Counted from the first letter of the stretch, positions 44,435 through 53,127 are shown. The stretch: DNA of 64,000 nt from Geothermobacter hydrogeniphilus (GCF_002898515.1 NZ_PPFX01000006.1:62001-126000), one strand, 5' to 3'. Notes: generated from the letters alone by a model not told the origin. Numbers and translations are program-made.

Positions 44435-44873
44435 GGTTTCCTCCTTTCTTTTGGGGCTGAGGAAAAACGCTCATCTGCGGCGCTGGCCTCATCCCTCGTC
44501 AACGACGTACCTTCCGGTACGCCTTATTCCTCGGGATTTCGGCCGCCTTGCATCTGTACATTTTTACTCAGCCCTTGTCAGTCGTTTGGAAGGTGGTGAA
44601 AGTCCTTGTCACCACCCGTTCGCTTCGCTCACTCGAGCCACGAAGGACACCGAGAAAATTGTTAGTGTCGCTACCTATGCGCCAGATTCGCCAGGAAAAC
44701 CTTTCCTTAACGGAGAGGCGCGGAGATGGAGGGGATGCTGAGAAGGCATAAGACCTTTTTGGAGTTTTGAAATCCAAAAGATTTTCTCTCCTTCTTTGCT
44801 TCTCTGCGGCTCTCCGTTGAAAGATTTTTTGCACTCCTGGCATCCTGGTTACTGATATTGCTTTTGTGCCTGT
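44435..44873. other. Gap between bamE and bamF with repeat material
   Basis: 439 bp without a gene. It includes the bamF leader, an ACGTACCTTCCGGTACG palindrome near 44501-44520, and a family-D palindrome (44699-44830). Confidence 0.6.
44699..44830. repeat. Family-D palindrome, copy 8
   Basis: TTTCCTTAACGGAGAGGCG ... GCGGCTCTCCGTTGAAAG around an AT-rich centre (TTTTTGGAGTTTTGAAATCC). Confidence 0.78.
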
Positions 44874-47800
44874 TTACGAAATCGCCTCGTCGATCTGGGC
44901 GAAGATTTCATCGTCGGTGTAGTGCTTCAGGTAGATTGCCCCGGTCGGGCACTTGGCGTTGCAGAGCCCGTCGCCCTTGCAGAGGACTGCCTCGACCCGG
45001 GCCTTGCGGCCCTTTGGGGTCTGGTAGAAGCTGATCGCGTCGTAGTTGCAGGCGCTGATGCAGGCGCCGCAGGAGATGCAGGCGTATTCATTGACATCGC
45101 AGACCGCGCCCGAGGCGGTGACCGTATCTCCCGAGAGGATGCCGACCGCCCGCCCGGCCGCGCCGTAGGCCTGGTTGATGGTCTCGTGGATGTGTTTCGG
45201 GTACTGCGCGGTGCCGCAGAGGAAGACGCCGTCGGCGGCGAAGTCGACCGGCCGCAGCTTGACGTGGGCCTCCTGGAAGAAACCGTCGGGATTCATCGAA
45301 ACCTTGAACATCCGTCCCAGGTCCTGGCTGCTTTCGGCCGGTATCACGGCTGCCGACAGGGCCAGCAGATCGGCTTCCAGCTCCAGCTGCTGACCCAGCA
45401 CCGGGTCGGGGACGGTAATCTTCAGCCCGTTGCCGGCCGCTTCGACCCGCGGTTTCTGTTCCGGCTCGAAGCGGATGAACTTGATGTCCCGCTCGGCGGC
45501 CTGGCGGTAGTAATCCTCCTTGAAGCCGTAGGTGCGCATGTCGCGGTAGAGGATGTGGATATCCATCTCCGGGTTGCGTTCCTTGAGCTTGAGGGCGTTC
45601 TTGACCGCCTGGCCGCAGCAGACCCGGCTGCAGTAGTTGCGGCCCTCTTCGCGGCAGCCGACGCACTGAATCATCACCAGGCTGCCGGCGTTGGTCACCC
45701 GCTCGCTGTCGGCGACGATCTCTCCTTCCAGTTCCAGCTGGGTCAGTACCCGTTCGTTCTCGCCGTAGAGGTATTCGTCGGGGCGATGCTGGTCGGCCCC
45801 GGTGGCGACGACGGCAATGCCGTGGGCGATCTTCTGCAGTCGCCCGCCGCGATCGACGGTGGTGACGAAGTTGCCGATATAGCCGGAGACCTCGCGGATC
45901 TCGGCGTCGGTGGCGACGTGGATCAGCGGATTGCGGTAGACCTTGCCGATCAGCTGCTGCAGGTGGGCCTGGACATCCATTCCTTCGAGGGTGTAGTGGA
46001 GCCGGCGGGCCATGCCGCCGAGGTCGGAGTCCTTCTCCACCAGGTAGACCTCGAAACCCTGGTCGGCCATGTTCAGGGCGCTGGTCATGCCGGCCAGGCC
46101 GCCGCCGATGACCAGTGCCGCCTTGTTGACCGGCAGGTCGAATTCCTGCAGCGGTTCCAGGTGCGCGGCCCGCGCCACCGACATGCGGATGATGTCCTTG
46201 GCCTTCTGGGTGGCGTTCTCCTTCTCCTTGGAGTGGACCCAGGAACAGTGCTCGCGGATGTTGGCGAACTCGAAGAAGTACTGGTTGAGGCCGGCTTCGC
46301 GGCAGGTGTCGCGGAACAGCGGCTCATGGGTGCGGGGGGTGCAGGCCGCCAGCACCACCCGGTTGAGGCCCTTTTCAACGATGGCGTCGGAGATCTGCTT
46401 GGCGTTCTCGGTGGAGCAGGCGAACAGGTTCTCGCCCGCCCAGGAGACGTTCTTCAGGGTCGAGGCGTACTCGACCACCGCTGGGATGTCGACCACCCGG
46501 CCGATGTTGGCGCCGCAGTGACAGACCACCACCCCGATCTTCAGTTCTTCCTCGGAGACATCCCGTTCCGGCGGGTAGACCCGTTCGCGGCTCAGTTTGT
46601 CGCGGCGGTAGTTGAGCAGCTGGCCGCAGAGGGCGTCGGCGCCGCTGGCGGTGACCACCGCCTCGGGGATGTCCATCGGTCCCTGGAAGGCGCCGCTGAC
46701 GAACACCCCCTTGCGGCTGGTCAGGATCGGGTTGGCCGGGTCGGTCTTGCAGAAGCCGTGCTCGTTCAGTTCGATGTCGAAAGTCCGCGCCAGGCGCTCG
46801 GCGTCGGCCGGTGGATTGAGCCCGACCGAGAGTACCACCAGGTCGAACTCCTCCTCCTTGACCCCGTCGTCGAAGGTCGCGTAGCGGATGGTGACGTTCT
46901 TGCTCTCCGGGATCTCCCGGCCGACCGTGACATAGCTGCGGATGAAGCGCACGTCGTCGAGCTTCGCGGCGCGCTGGTAGAAGCGTTCGAAATCCTTGCC
47001 GTAGGCGCGGATATCATTGTGGAAGATGGTGGCGTCGAGCCCGCTGTCATGGTCCTTGGCGAGGATCACCTGCTTCTGGGTGTAGGTGCAGCAGACCGCC
47101 GAGCAGTAGCTGTTGCCGCCGGGGACCACCTGCCGCGAGCCGACGCACTGGATCCAGGCGATCTTCTTCGGGTGGGTATGGTCGGACGGTCGCAGCACCT
47201 CGCCTTCGAAGGGGCCGGTGGAGCAGAGCAGCCGCTCGAAATCGAGACTGGTGACGACGTTCTCCATCCGCCCGTAGCCGAAGTCGTTACGCAGTTTCGG
47301 ATCGAAGATGTCGTAGCCGGGTGAGAGCAGGATCGCCCCGACTTCGACCTCGAACTGTTCCGGCCGCTGGTGCAGGTCAATGGCGTTGGTCTTGCAGGCG
47401 CCGACGCAGATCTGGCACTTGTCTTCCTTGAGGTAGAGGCAGGTCTCGGGGTCGACGTAGGTGACCAGCGGCACCGCCTGGGAGAAGTGGATGTGTACCG
47501 CCTTGTTGTTCGACAACCCCTGGTTGAAGGGATCGGGGATTTCGACCGGGCAGTAGTCGACGCAGATGTTGCAGCCGGTGCATTTCTCCTCGACGATGTA
47601 GCGCGGTTTCTTGGTCAGCGTGACCCGGAAATCGCCCGCCTCGCCGTCGACCCGGTCGACCTCGGTGTAGGTCATGATCTCGATGTTGGGATTGCGCGAG
47701 CATTCGATGAACTTGGGCGACTCGATGCACATCGAGCAGTCATTGGTGGGGAAGGTCTTGTCCAGCTGCGACATCTTGCCGCCGAGGGCCGGCGACTTGT

Positions 47801-47945
47801 CGACCAGGAAAACCCGGAATCCCGATTCGGCGAGGTCGAGGGAGGCCTGGATACCGCTGATGCCGCCGCCGACGATCAGCACGTCGCCCCGGTTTCTGTC
47901 TGCGGAATGATTCAACGCCGGTCTTTCGACTGCAGTGTTTGCCAT
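44874..47945 (-). CDS. bamE: BamE, double HdrA-like flavo-iron-sulfur protein
   Basis: 1023 aa. Two FAD-binding HdrA units in one chain: first dinucleotide motif VLIVGGGISGIQASLDLAESG (~22), second ALVIGGGLAGMTSALNMADQG (~612). Fe-S sites: CTGCNICVDYCP (~122), CQICVGACKTNA (~178), the HdrA Cys-rich CVGSRQVVPGGNSYCSAVCCTY and CVGCREEGRNYCSRVCCGQA, and C-terminal CISCGACISACNYD and CKGDGLCNAKCP. HdrA flavins are the site of electron bifurcation; BamE is proposed to drive benzoyl-CoA reduction this way. AAAGGAAG site at 47945. Confidence 0.94.
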   Translation of the reverse strand: MANTAVERPALNHSADRNRGDVLIVGGGISGIQASLDLAESGFRVFLVDKSPALGGKMSQLDKTFPTNDCSMCIESPKFIECSRNPNIEIMTYTEVDRVDGEAGDFRVTLTKKPRYIVEEKCTGCNICVDYCPVEIPDPFNQGLSNNKAVHIHFSQAVPLVTYVDPETCLYLKEDKCQICVGACKTNAIDLHQRPEQFEVEVGAILLSPGYDIFDPKLRNDFGYGRMENVVTSLDFERLLCSTGPFEGEVLRPSDHTHPKKIAWIQCVGSRQVVPGGNSYCSAVCCTYTQKQVILAKDHDSGLDATIFHNDIRAYGKDFERFYQRAAKLDDVRFIRSYVTVGREIPESKNVTIRYATFDDGVKEEEFDLVVLSVGLNPPADAERLARTFDIELNEHGFCKTDPANPILTSRKGVFVSGAFQGPMDIPEAVVTASGADALCGQLLNYRRDKLSRERVYPPERDVSEEELKIGVVVCHCGANIGRVVDIPAVVEYASTLKNVSWAGENLFACSTENAKQISDAIVEKGLNRVVLAACTPRTHEPLFRDTCREAGLNQYFFEFANIREHCSWVHSKEKENATQKAKDIIRMSVARAAHLEPLQEFDLPVNKAALVIGGGLAGMTSALNMADQGFEVYLVEKDSDLGGMARRLHYTLEGMDVQAHLQQLIGKVYRNPLIHVATDAEIREVSGYIGNFVTTVDRGGRLQKIAHGIAVVATGADQHRPDEYLYGENERVLTQLELEGEIVADSERVTNAGSLVMIQCVGCREEGRNYCSRVCCGQAVKNALKLKERNPEMDIHILYRDMRTYGFKEDYYRQAAERDIKFIRFEPEQKPRVEAAGNGLKITVPDPVLGQQLELEADLLALSAAVIPAESSQDLGRMFKVSMNPDGFFQEAHVKLRPVDFAADGVFLCGTAQYPKHIHETINQAYGAAGRAVGILSGDTVTASGAVCDVNEYACISCGACISACNYDAISFYQTPKGRKARVEAVLCKGDGLCNAKCPTGAIYLKHYTDDEIFAQIDEAIS

Positions 47946-47960
47946 GATTCTTCCTTTATC

Positions 47961-49112
47961 TCAGAGCACCGCCTGAATGATTTCGGTGAGATCCTTGATT
48001 TCCAGGGCCTCGCTCTCATCCAGGTCCAGGCTGCTGTCGGTAAAGTTGGTGATGCAGTAGGGGCAGGAGGTGACCAGTACCTCGGCGCCGACCTCGACCG
48101 CCTGCCTGACGCGCAGATCGGAGAAGCGGTCCTCCTTGGGGGTCTCCATCCAGATATGGCCGCCGCCTCCCCCGCAGCAGAGGCTGTTTTCGCGGGAGTC
48201 GGCCATCTCGTTCAGCTCCAGGCCGGGGATCTTGCCCAGCACCTCGCGCGGGGCGTCAAAGATGCCGTTGTGGCGGCCGAGGTAGCAGGGGTCGTGGTAG
48301 GTGATCTTTTTCGGGTACTCGCCGTTGAGCTTGAGCCGCCCGTCGTTGATCAGTTCGGCGATCAGTTCGGAGATGAACACCACCTCGAAGTTGACCATGA
48401 ACTCGGGATATTCGTTCTTGAAGGTGTGGTAGCAGTGGGGCGAGGAGACCAGTACCCGCTTGACGCCATGATCGATGAAGGCCTTGATGTTGTCCTTGGC
48501 CAGGCGCTTGAACAGGTCTTCGTTGCCGGTCTTGCGGATGCTTTCGCCGCAGCAGTTCTCCGCCGCGCCGAGGATGCCGAAATCGACCCCGGCCTTGTTG
48601 AGGATGGCGGCGGTGGCGGACGCCACCTGGCGCATGCGCGGATCGTAGCTCAGGTAGCAGCCGGTGAAATAGAGGATGTCCATCCCTTCGGCGTAGGGCT
48701 TGACCGGCAGCCCTTTGGCCCATTCGGCGCGCTGTTCCCGATCACCGCCGAGGGAATTGCCCTGGGAGGTGAGGTTGGCGATGACGGTCTGCACCGGGGC
48801 GACATTGCCCGGGTAGACATCATACTCGGCGGCGAGTTTGCGCAGGGCGACCCCCGCCTCGATCTGGTTCACGCCGCGCGGGCAGCGCTGCGGGCAGGTG
48901 CCGCAGGTGGTGCAGCGCCACATTTCCTCCTGGTCGATCTCGGTCAGGCCGAAGGTCGCCTGGCGGACGATCTTGCGCATGCTGAAATCGCGCACCCGGT
49001 TCCACGGGCAGACCGCGTCGCACAGACCGCACTGATAGCAGTACTTGAATGAGTCACCGCCGTTTTCCTTGATGACCTCGACGATTTCCTGTTCGGGAGC
49101 TACTGTTTCCAC
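47961..49112 (-). CDS. bamD: BamD, HdrD/GlpC-like Fe-S subunit with CCG domains
   Basis: 383 aa from GTG 49112, which has AGGTGA five nt upstream; an earlier GTG at 49148 lies in repeat flank and lacks a site. Two ferredoxin-like motifs (CYQCGLCDAVCPW ~26, CTTCGTCPQRCPRG ~67) and two CCG domains with their conserved CCG and Cys-Pro residues (NCCGES ~187, LCCGGGGGH ~315, SCPYC ~350). Such subunits carry noncubane clusters and electrons between HdrA-like and catalytic subunits. Confidence 0.92.
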   Translation of the reverse strand: METVAPEQEIVEVIKENGGDSFKYCYQCGLCDAVCPWNRVRDFSMRKIVRQATFGLTEIDQEEMWRCTTCGTCPQRCPRGVNQIEAGVALRKLAAEYDVYPGNVAPVQTVIANLTSQGNSLGGDREQRAEWAKGLPVKPYAEGMDILYFTGCYLSYDPRMRQVASATAAILNKAGVDFGILGAAENCCGESIRKTGNEDLFKRLAKDNIKAFIDHGVKRVLVSSPHCYHTFKNEYPEFMVNFEVVFISELIAELINDGRLKLNGEYPKKITYHDPCYLGRHNGIFDAPREVLGKIPGLELNEMADSRENSLCCGGGGGHIWMETPKEDRFSDLRVRQAVEVGAEVLVTSCPYCITNFTDSSLDLDESEALEIKDLTEIIQAVL

Positions 49113-49140
49113 GCTGTCACCTGTCTTGTTTGTGGGAAAG

Positions 49141-49286
49141 GCTGCCACCAGGGCACCAGGAAAACCTGTTTTCTAACGGAGAGGCGCAGAGAGGGAGAGG
49201 GGCGGAGAAAAGCATAAGGCCCTTTTGGGAGTTTTAAAACCCAAAAGATTCTCTCTCCACCTCTCCGTCTCTCCGTTAAAAGAGCC
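49141..49286. repeat. Family-D palindrome, copy 9
   Basis: TAACGGAGAGGCGCAGAGAG ... CTCTCCGTCTCTCCGTTA with an AT-rich centre, between bamC and bamD. Degenerate outer arm GCTGCCACCAGGGCACCAGG. Confidence 0.78.
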
Positions 49287-49301
49287 TTTGTCCTTCCCGG
49301 C

Positions 49302-49841
49302 TTAGCTTTTGTCCTTCGCCAGCTGTTCCACTGTGTCGAGGAGCTTGTCGAGGCCGTGTTTGTTGATCAGGGTCTCGAGGCCGATCTCGATCTCGTCCGG
49401 TGCCTCCTCTTCCTCGACGATGACCTCCTCTTCCCGCTCCTCGTAGGTCAGGGCGTCGACCAGGCACCACTTGACGCACAGCGGTTCGTCCTCCCCTTCG
49501 CACATGTCGCACTTCAGCGGCAGGCCGGAGTCGGGCTCCTTGAACTCCTCCCGCGAGGGGCAGGCGGCGCGGCAGAAGGCACACTCGTCGTATTCCTTGC
49601 CGTCGATGACGTACTTGTCGCGTCCGGCGCATTCGGCGACAGCGTATTCTCCGGCGTAGACCGGCACGTAGATGTCCCGCAACGGGTCATGGATCACCCG
49701 GATGCGCGAGCGGGCCGGGTTGTTGCTGCTGTATTTCGGCATCGCGTGGAAGGACGAGCAGATCACCTCGCAGGCCCGGCAGCCGTTGCATTTGTCGACG
49801 TCGATCTTGATGTTCTTGATGGTCTTCTTTTTGCTGGTCAC
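49302..49841 (-). CDS. bamC: BamC, ferredoxin-like electron-transfer subunit
   Basis: 179 aa from GTG 49841 (GGGAGGGC site). Three Cys-rich stretches: CNGCRACEVICSS (~18-30), CAFCRAACPS (~89), CDMCEGEDEPLCVKWC (~109-124), typical of HycB/CooF-type ferredoxins. The acidic segment EEREEEVIVEEEEAPDEIE (~133-152) is notable. It passes electrons between BamB and the Hdr-like part and is 17 bp downstream of bamB. Confidence 0.92.
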   Translation of the reverse strand: MTSKKKTIKNIKIDVDKCNGCRACEVICSSFHAMPKYSSNNPARSRIRVIHDPLRDIYVPVYAGEYAVAECAGRDKYVIDGKEYDECAFCRAACPSREEFKEPDSGLPLKCDMCEGEDEPLCVKWCLVDALTYEEREEEVIVEEEEAPDEIEIGLETLINKHGLDKLLDTVEQLAKDKS

Positions 49842-49858
49842 GGCTTGCGCCCTCCCGT

Positions 49859-51865
49859 TTACTGTGCCGTTGCGGCTTGCTGGTTCGCGGTCGCGTCCGC
49901 GGCTTCATCGTCGCCCAGAATGCCCCGCTGGATGAAGTCCTCACTGACATAGTCGAGCCCCAGTTCCCGCAGCGACTCGGCGGTCGGAATGCCGTCCCGG
50001 TTCCAGCCCTTGAGCTTGTAGTAGGCGTCCAGCAGCTGCTCTTCGAGTTCGGGGAAGCGTTTCTTCCAGTGGTTTGCCGGCGGTTTCTCGTCCTTGCGCC
50101 GCATGCCGCGGCGGATGTTGATCGCCCGCACCAGGGTCCGGTAGCGCTTGGCGGCCGCGGTCAGTTTTTCTTCGTCCATTTCGATACCGGCCCCGGCGGA
50201 GATGAACTTCGGGTAGTTATGGATGTGGTAGGGCGGTTTCAGCGGGAAGGAGGACAGCCCGGCGCACTGGCCGAGGGCGTCGTCGATGTAGTGCATCCGC
50301 TCCTGCCAGTCGACGATGTCGCAGCACATCTCCACGGTCGGGTAGAAGGGCATGGAGTTCTCGCCGCGCAGCTCCCAGTCGACGAAATATTGCTTGAAGC
50401 GATCGTCCGGCACCTGGATCCAGTCCTTGACGAACTCCTCGCGGGCCTCCCGGGTCGGGAAGGGCGCCTGCGGGAACTGGCCCTCGATCTGGGTGATGTT
50501 GATCTTCTCGCCGGTGGAGTACATCAGGAAGTAGATCGGGTTGAGCATCGACAGCTTGAGCGGCAGCTGCTCGGTCTTCTTGATGTTGTTGTGGGCGAAT
50601 TCCTCGGCGCCGTTGCCGATTTCCTTCGCCGCCCAGTAGGTGCCGTTGGCGAGCAGGTCGCCGATCCCTTCGCGGCGCACGATCATGTCGAGCAGGTAGA
50701 AGAAGCGGCCCTCGTTGTCCTCCGGCATGCCGGGGAAATCGTCCTTGCTGAGGATGCCGTTTTCCAGCAGCTCAATGGCGAAGGCCATCACCTGCGGGGC
50801 GGAGAAGCCGTCGACGCCGTACTCGGTGGCCTTCTGGGCGATGCGCAGGCCGAAGTCGAGATCGGAGAAGGCGCCCATGGTGTAGGTGAGCTTGGTGAAG
50901 CATTTCATCATGTAGGTCGGCAGGCCCGGCATGGAGATGGTCGCCCCGCATTTCATCGGGCAGTTGAAGCAGCTGATCAGCCGGGTGCGGGCCTTCTCCA
51001 TGGTCTCGGTCCACTCTTTGGCGATCTCGTCGGTCCAGAAGCCCTTGCGCCGTTCCCGGGAGTTGCCCCACATGAAGTTTTCGGTATGCCACTTCTCGTC
51101 GTGGACTTTCATCTCCTGCGGCGAGCCGAGCCCGGCCAGGATCGGCATCACGCCCGGGATCGGGTGCTCCTCGCGGTACTTGATATAGTCCAGGACCTCG
51201 TTACACAGCCCGAGAAATTCTTCCGGACGGGCGATGTTGAGATCTCTGGTGCCGCGGACCACGATCGCCTTGACGCCCTTGTCGCCCATCACCGCGCCGA
51301 TGCCGCCGCGGCTGGCACTGGAACGGCCCTGCTCGATGGAGGCGTAATAGACCCGGTTCTCGCCGGCCATGCCGATCGCCGCCACCTGGGCCTTGGGCTG
51401 GTTCAGTTCCTGCTTGATCAGTTCCGCGGTTTCCACTGCGCCCTTGCCGCGCAGGTGGGAGGCGTCCCGCAGCTCGACCTTGTCGTCGTGGATCCAGATG
51501 TAAACCAGATCGGGCGACTTGCCGCGCAGCACCACCTTGTCGTAGCCGGCGTACTTCAGCTCCGGGGCCCAGAAGCCGCCCATCATCGAAAAGGCCAGCA
51601 GCCGGGTCTGGGGAGAGATGGTCGAGACGATGGTGCGGTTACAGCCGGTCGCCGGGGTGCCGCAGAGCAGGCCGGCGCCGAAGATCAGCAGGTTGTCGGG
51701 GGAAAAGGGCTCCACTTCGGGCGGAACCCGGTCCCAGATCAGTTTGGCGTTGGTGCCCAGCCCGCCGAGATAGAGTTCGGTCTCCTTCGGATCGGTGGCG
51801 ACCTTTTCGATGTTCCCGCGGGAGAGATCGATTTCGAGATTGTAGCCTGTCTCTGCGTACCTCAT
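49859..51865 (-). CDS. bamB: BamB, tungsten active-site subunit of class II benzoyl-CoA reductase
   Basis: 668 aa from ATG 51865; the longer open frame upstream runs through the divergent promoter region. Aldehyde:ferredoxin-oxidoreductase superfamily with W-bis-pterin: LYLGGLGTNAKLIWDRVPPEVEPFSPDN, LIFGAGLLCGTPATGCNRTIVSTISPQT, GGIGAVMGDKGVKAIVVRG, the [4Fe-4S] motif CFNCPMKCGA (~308) and the C-terminal VDWQERMHYIDDALGQCAGL. It reduces benzoyl-CoA to cyclohexa-1,5-diene-1-carbonyl-CoA without ATP. First gene of bamB-I. AAGGGG site. Confidence 0.94.
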   Translation of the reverse strand: MRYAETGYNLEIDLSRGNIEKVATDPKETELYLGGLGTNAKLIWDRVPPEVEPFSPDNLLIFGAGLLCGTPATGCNRTIVSTISPQTRLLAFSMMGGFWAPELKYAGYDKVVLRGKSPDLVYIWIHDDKVELRDASHLRGKGAVETAELIKQELNQPKAQVAAIGMAGENRVYYASIEQGRSSASRGGIGAVMGDKGVKAIVVRGTRDLNIARPEEFLGLCNEVLDYIKYREEHPIPGVMPILAGLGSPQEMKVHDEKWHTENFMWGNSRERRKGFWTDEIAKEWTETMEKARTRLISCFNCPMKCGATISMPGLPTYMMKCFTKLTYTMGAFSDLDFGLRIAQKATEYGVDGFSAPQVMAFAIELLENGILSKDDFPGMPEDNEGRFFYLLDMIVRREGIGDLLANGTYWAAKEIGNGAEEFAHNNIKKTEQLPLKLSMLNPIYFLMYSTGEKINITQIEGQFPQAPFPTREAREEFVKDWIQVPDDRFKQYFVDWELRGENSMPFYPTVEMCCDIVDWQERMHYIDDALGQCAGLSSFPLKPPYHIHNYPKFISAGAGIEMDEEKLTAAAKRYRTLVRAINIRRGMRRKDEKPPANHWKKRFPELEEQLLDAYYKLKGWNRDGIPTAESLRELGLDYVSEDFIQRGILGDDEAADATANQQAATAQ

Positions 51866-51886
51866 GCGCTTGCCCCTTTTTAAATC

Positions 51887-51951
51887 CTGAATCAGCGAGG
51901 TTATTGCCGGCGAACAGCACTCTTCATCCACCATGACCCCACTGAGCCAGG
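51887..51951. repeat. Degraded remnant of foldback element A
   Basis: Begins CTGAATCAGCGAG and continues with GCCGGCGAACAGCAC and CATCCACCATGACCCCACT, which align loosely with element A ends; the inner part is missing. Confidence 0.4.
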
Positions 51952-52023
51952 AGAATGTCTCGAACGGCCTTTGGGCCGTCGATTGCGGTCGGTCGGGTTC
52001 TTGAATGGCGAATCGTGTAAAAA

Positions 52024-52050
52024 GGTACTCCAATACTGATTTAAGGTCAA
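52024..52050 (-). promoter_or_regulatory. 27-bp promoter/operator element of bamB
   Basis: Plus-strand reading GGTACTCCAATACT then GATTTAAGGTCAA, 22/27 identical to the element upstream of bcrC. On the coding strand it reads TTGACC, 17 nt, TACCTT, a plausible sigma-70 pair, about 160 bp before the bamB start. Confidence 0.65.
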
Positions 52051-52211
52051 GGAAATATAACAGCGTTATCGGAGACGCCGCATTTTCGTGTTTTTCCGGT
52101 TGGAGGCCGGACCGGAGGCCGGGTGGCAGGAAATCGCTTGTCGCACAAGTGGCATTTGTGGTACCACAATACCGAGTTTTTGCAGCTGTTTCCGAAACCG
52201 GTGAGCAGACC

Positions 52212-52661
52212 ATGAACATGGCAGATCAGATCACCATCCGCAACGCCAGGCCGTCCGACTTCGAGGCCGTGGTGGCGCTCGACCTGGTGGGGGCGGCGGA
52301 GGAAAAGCCGGCCTACTGGCGCGGCGTCTTCGACCGCTACGTGGTCGCTGAGCGGGATGACCGGACCTTTCTCGTCGCCGAACGGGAGGGCGAGGCCGTC
52401 GGCTTCATCATCGGCGAGGTGCGGGCCTGGGAGTTCGGTTCGCCTCCCTGCGGCTGGGTCTTCGCCCTCAGCGTTTCGCCCCGCACCCGGGAGCTGGGGG
52501 TCGGACAGCTGATGTTCGATGAGATCTGCCGGCGGCTGAAAAAAGCCGGCGTCACCACCGTGCGGACCATGGTCGACCGGGAGAACAAGCTGACCCTGTC
52601 CTTCTTCCGCAGCCAGGGGCTGCGGACCGGGCGCTATATCGAACTCGAGAAGCCCTTATGA
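52212..52661 (+). CDS. GNAT acetyltransferase beside bam
   Basis: 149 aa from ATG 52212 (GGTGAG site); ATG 52218 is an alternative. Single GNAT domain: ITIRNARPSDFEAVVALD, WVFALSVSPRTRELGVGQLMFDEICRRL (acetyl-CoA loop, though the usual Q/RxxGxG is changed to ELGVGQ), FFRSQGLRTGRYIELEK. Divergent from bamB and overlapping rrf2 by 4 nt. Protein lysine acetylation of CoA-pathway enzymes is a possible role. Confidence 0.85.
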   Translation: MNMADQITIRNARPSDFEAVVALDLVGAAEEKPAYWRGVFDRYVVAERDDRTFLVAEREGEAVGFIIGEVRAWEFGSPPCGWVFALSVSPRTRELGVGQLMFDEICRRLKKAGVTTVRTMVDRENKLTLSFFRSQGLRTGRYIELEKPL

Positions 52662-53119
52662 AACTGCACAAGGCGAGCCTGTTTGCGCTCTATGCCGTAC
52701 TGGAACTGGCCGGCGACCCCGAACGGCAGCTTTCAGCGACCGACATTGCCGACAAATATGCCATTTCCACTCATCACCTGGCCAAGGTGCTGCGTACCCT
52801 GGTGCGTTCGGGCCTGGTGCAGGCGGTGCGTGGCGCCGGCGGCGGCTATCGCTTCACCGGGGTGCCCAACCGCACCACGCTGCTCGATGTCATCGAGCTG
52901 TTCGAAACCCTGGAATCGGAACTCGACATCCCGAGCCCGCGGGGGCGGGCCGGGGAGGCGGTGGTCGAGGAGCTGCAGAGCATCACCCGCGAGATTGACG
53001 ATCTCACCAAGGCGGTGCTGGACACCATCACCCTGGAGACGGCTCTCAACAGCGCCCGGATGCGCGTCGAGCGGGAGGAGAGCGGATCGGTCTTCCCGGC
53101 GGAACCGGGTGGGAGCTGA
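52658..53119 (+). CDS. Rrf2-family regulator without Fe-S cysteines
   Basis: 153 aa. Winged-helix start KASLFALYAVLELAGDPERQLSATDIADKYAISTHHLAKVLRTLVRSGLVQAVRGAGGGYRFTG is classic Rrf2. The three cysteines that bind [2Fe-2S] in IscR/NsrR (between ~90 and 106) are absent; the protein has no cysteine at all. So it must sense by another means or act as a plain repressor. Placed divergently from bamB, it is a candidate regulator of the Bam and Bcr operons. Confidence 0.88.
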   Translation: MKLHKASLFALYAVLELAGDPERQLSATDIADKYAISTHHLAKVLRTLVRSGLVQAVRGAGGGYRFTGVPNRTTLLDVIELFETLESELDIPSPRGRAGEAVVEELQSITREIDDLTKAVLDTITLETALNSARMRVEREESGSVFPAEPGGS

Positions 53120-53127
53120 GGAGAGAT

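Larger units (their letters stand above)
51866..52211. other. Divergent promoter region between bamB and the GNAT gene
   Basis: 346 bp, no gene. Contains a degraded foldback-element relic (51887-51951), the 27-bp element of the bamB promoter (52024-52050), and the leader of the plus-strand GNAT-rrf2 unit. Confidence 0.65.

Noticed and set aside
44922-47324. Very long plus-strand open frames such as 44922-47324 and 41003-42907
   Set aside because: They are antisense shadows of bamE and bamH in GC-rich DNA, with low-complexity Ala/Gly/Val composition and no motifs.
49859-52219. bamB starting at 52219
   Set aside because: The extra 118 residues have no homology, cover the divergent promoter element and lack a ribosome site; ATG 51865 has one and begins the conserved domain.
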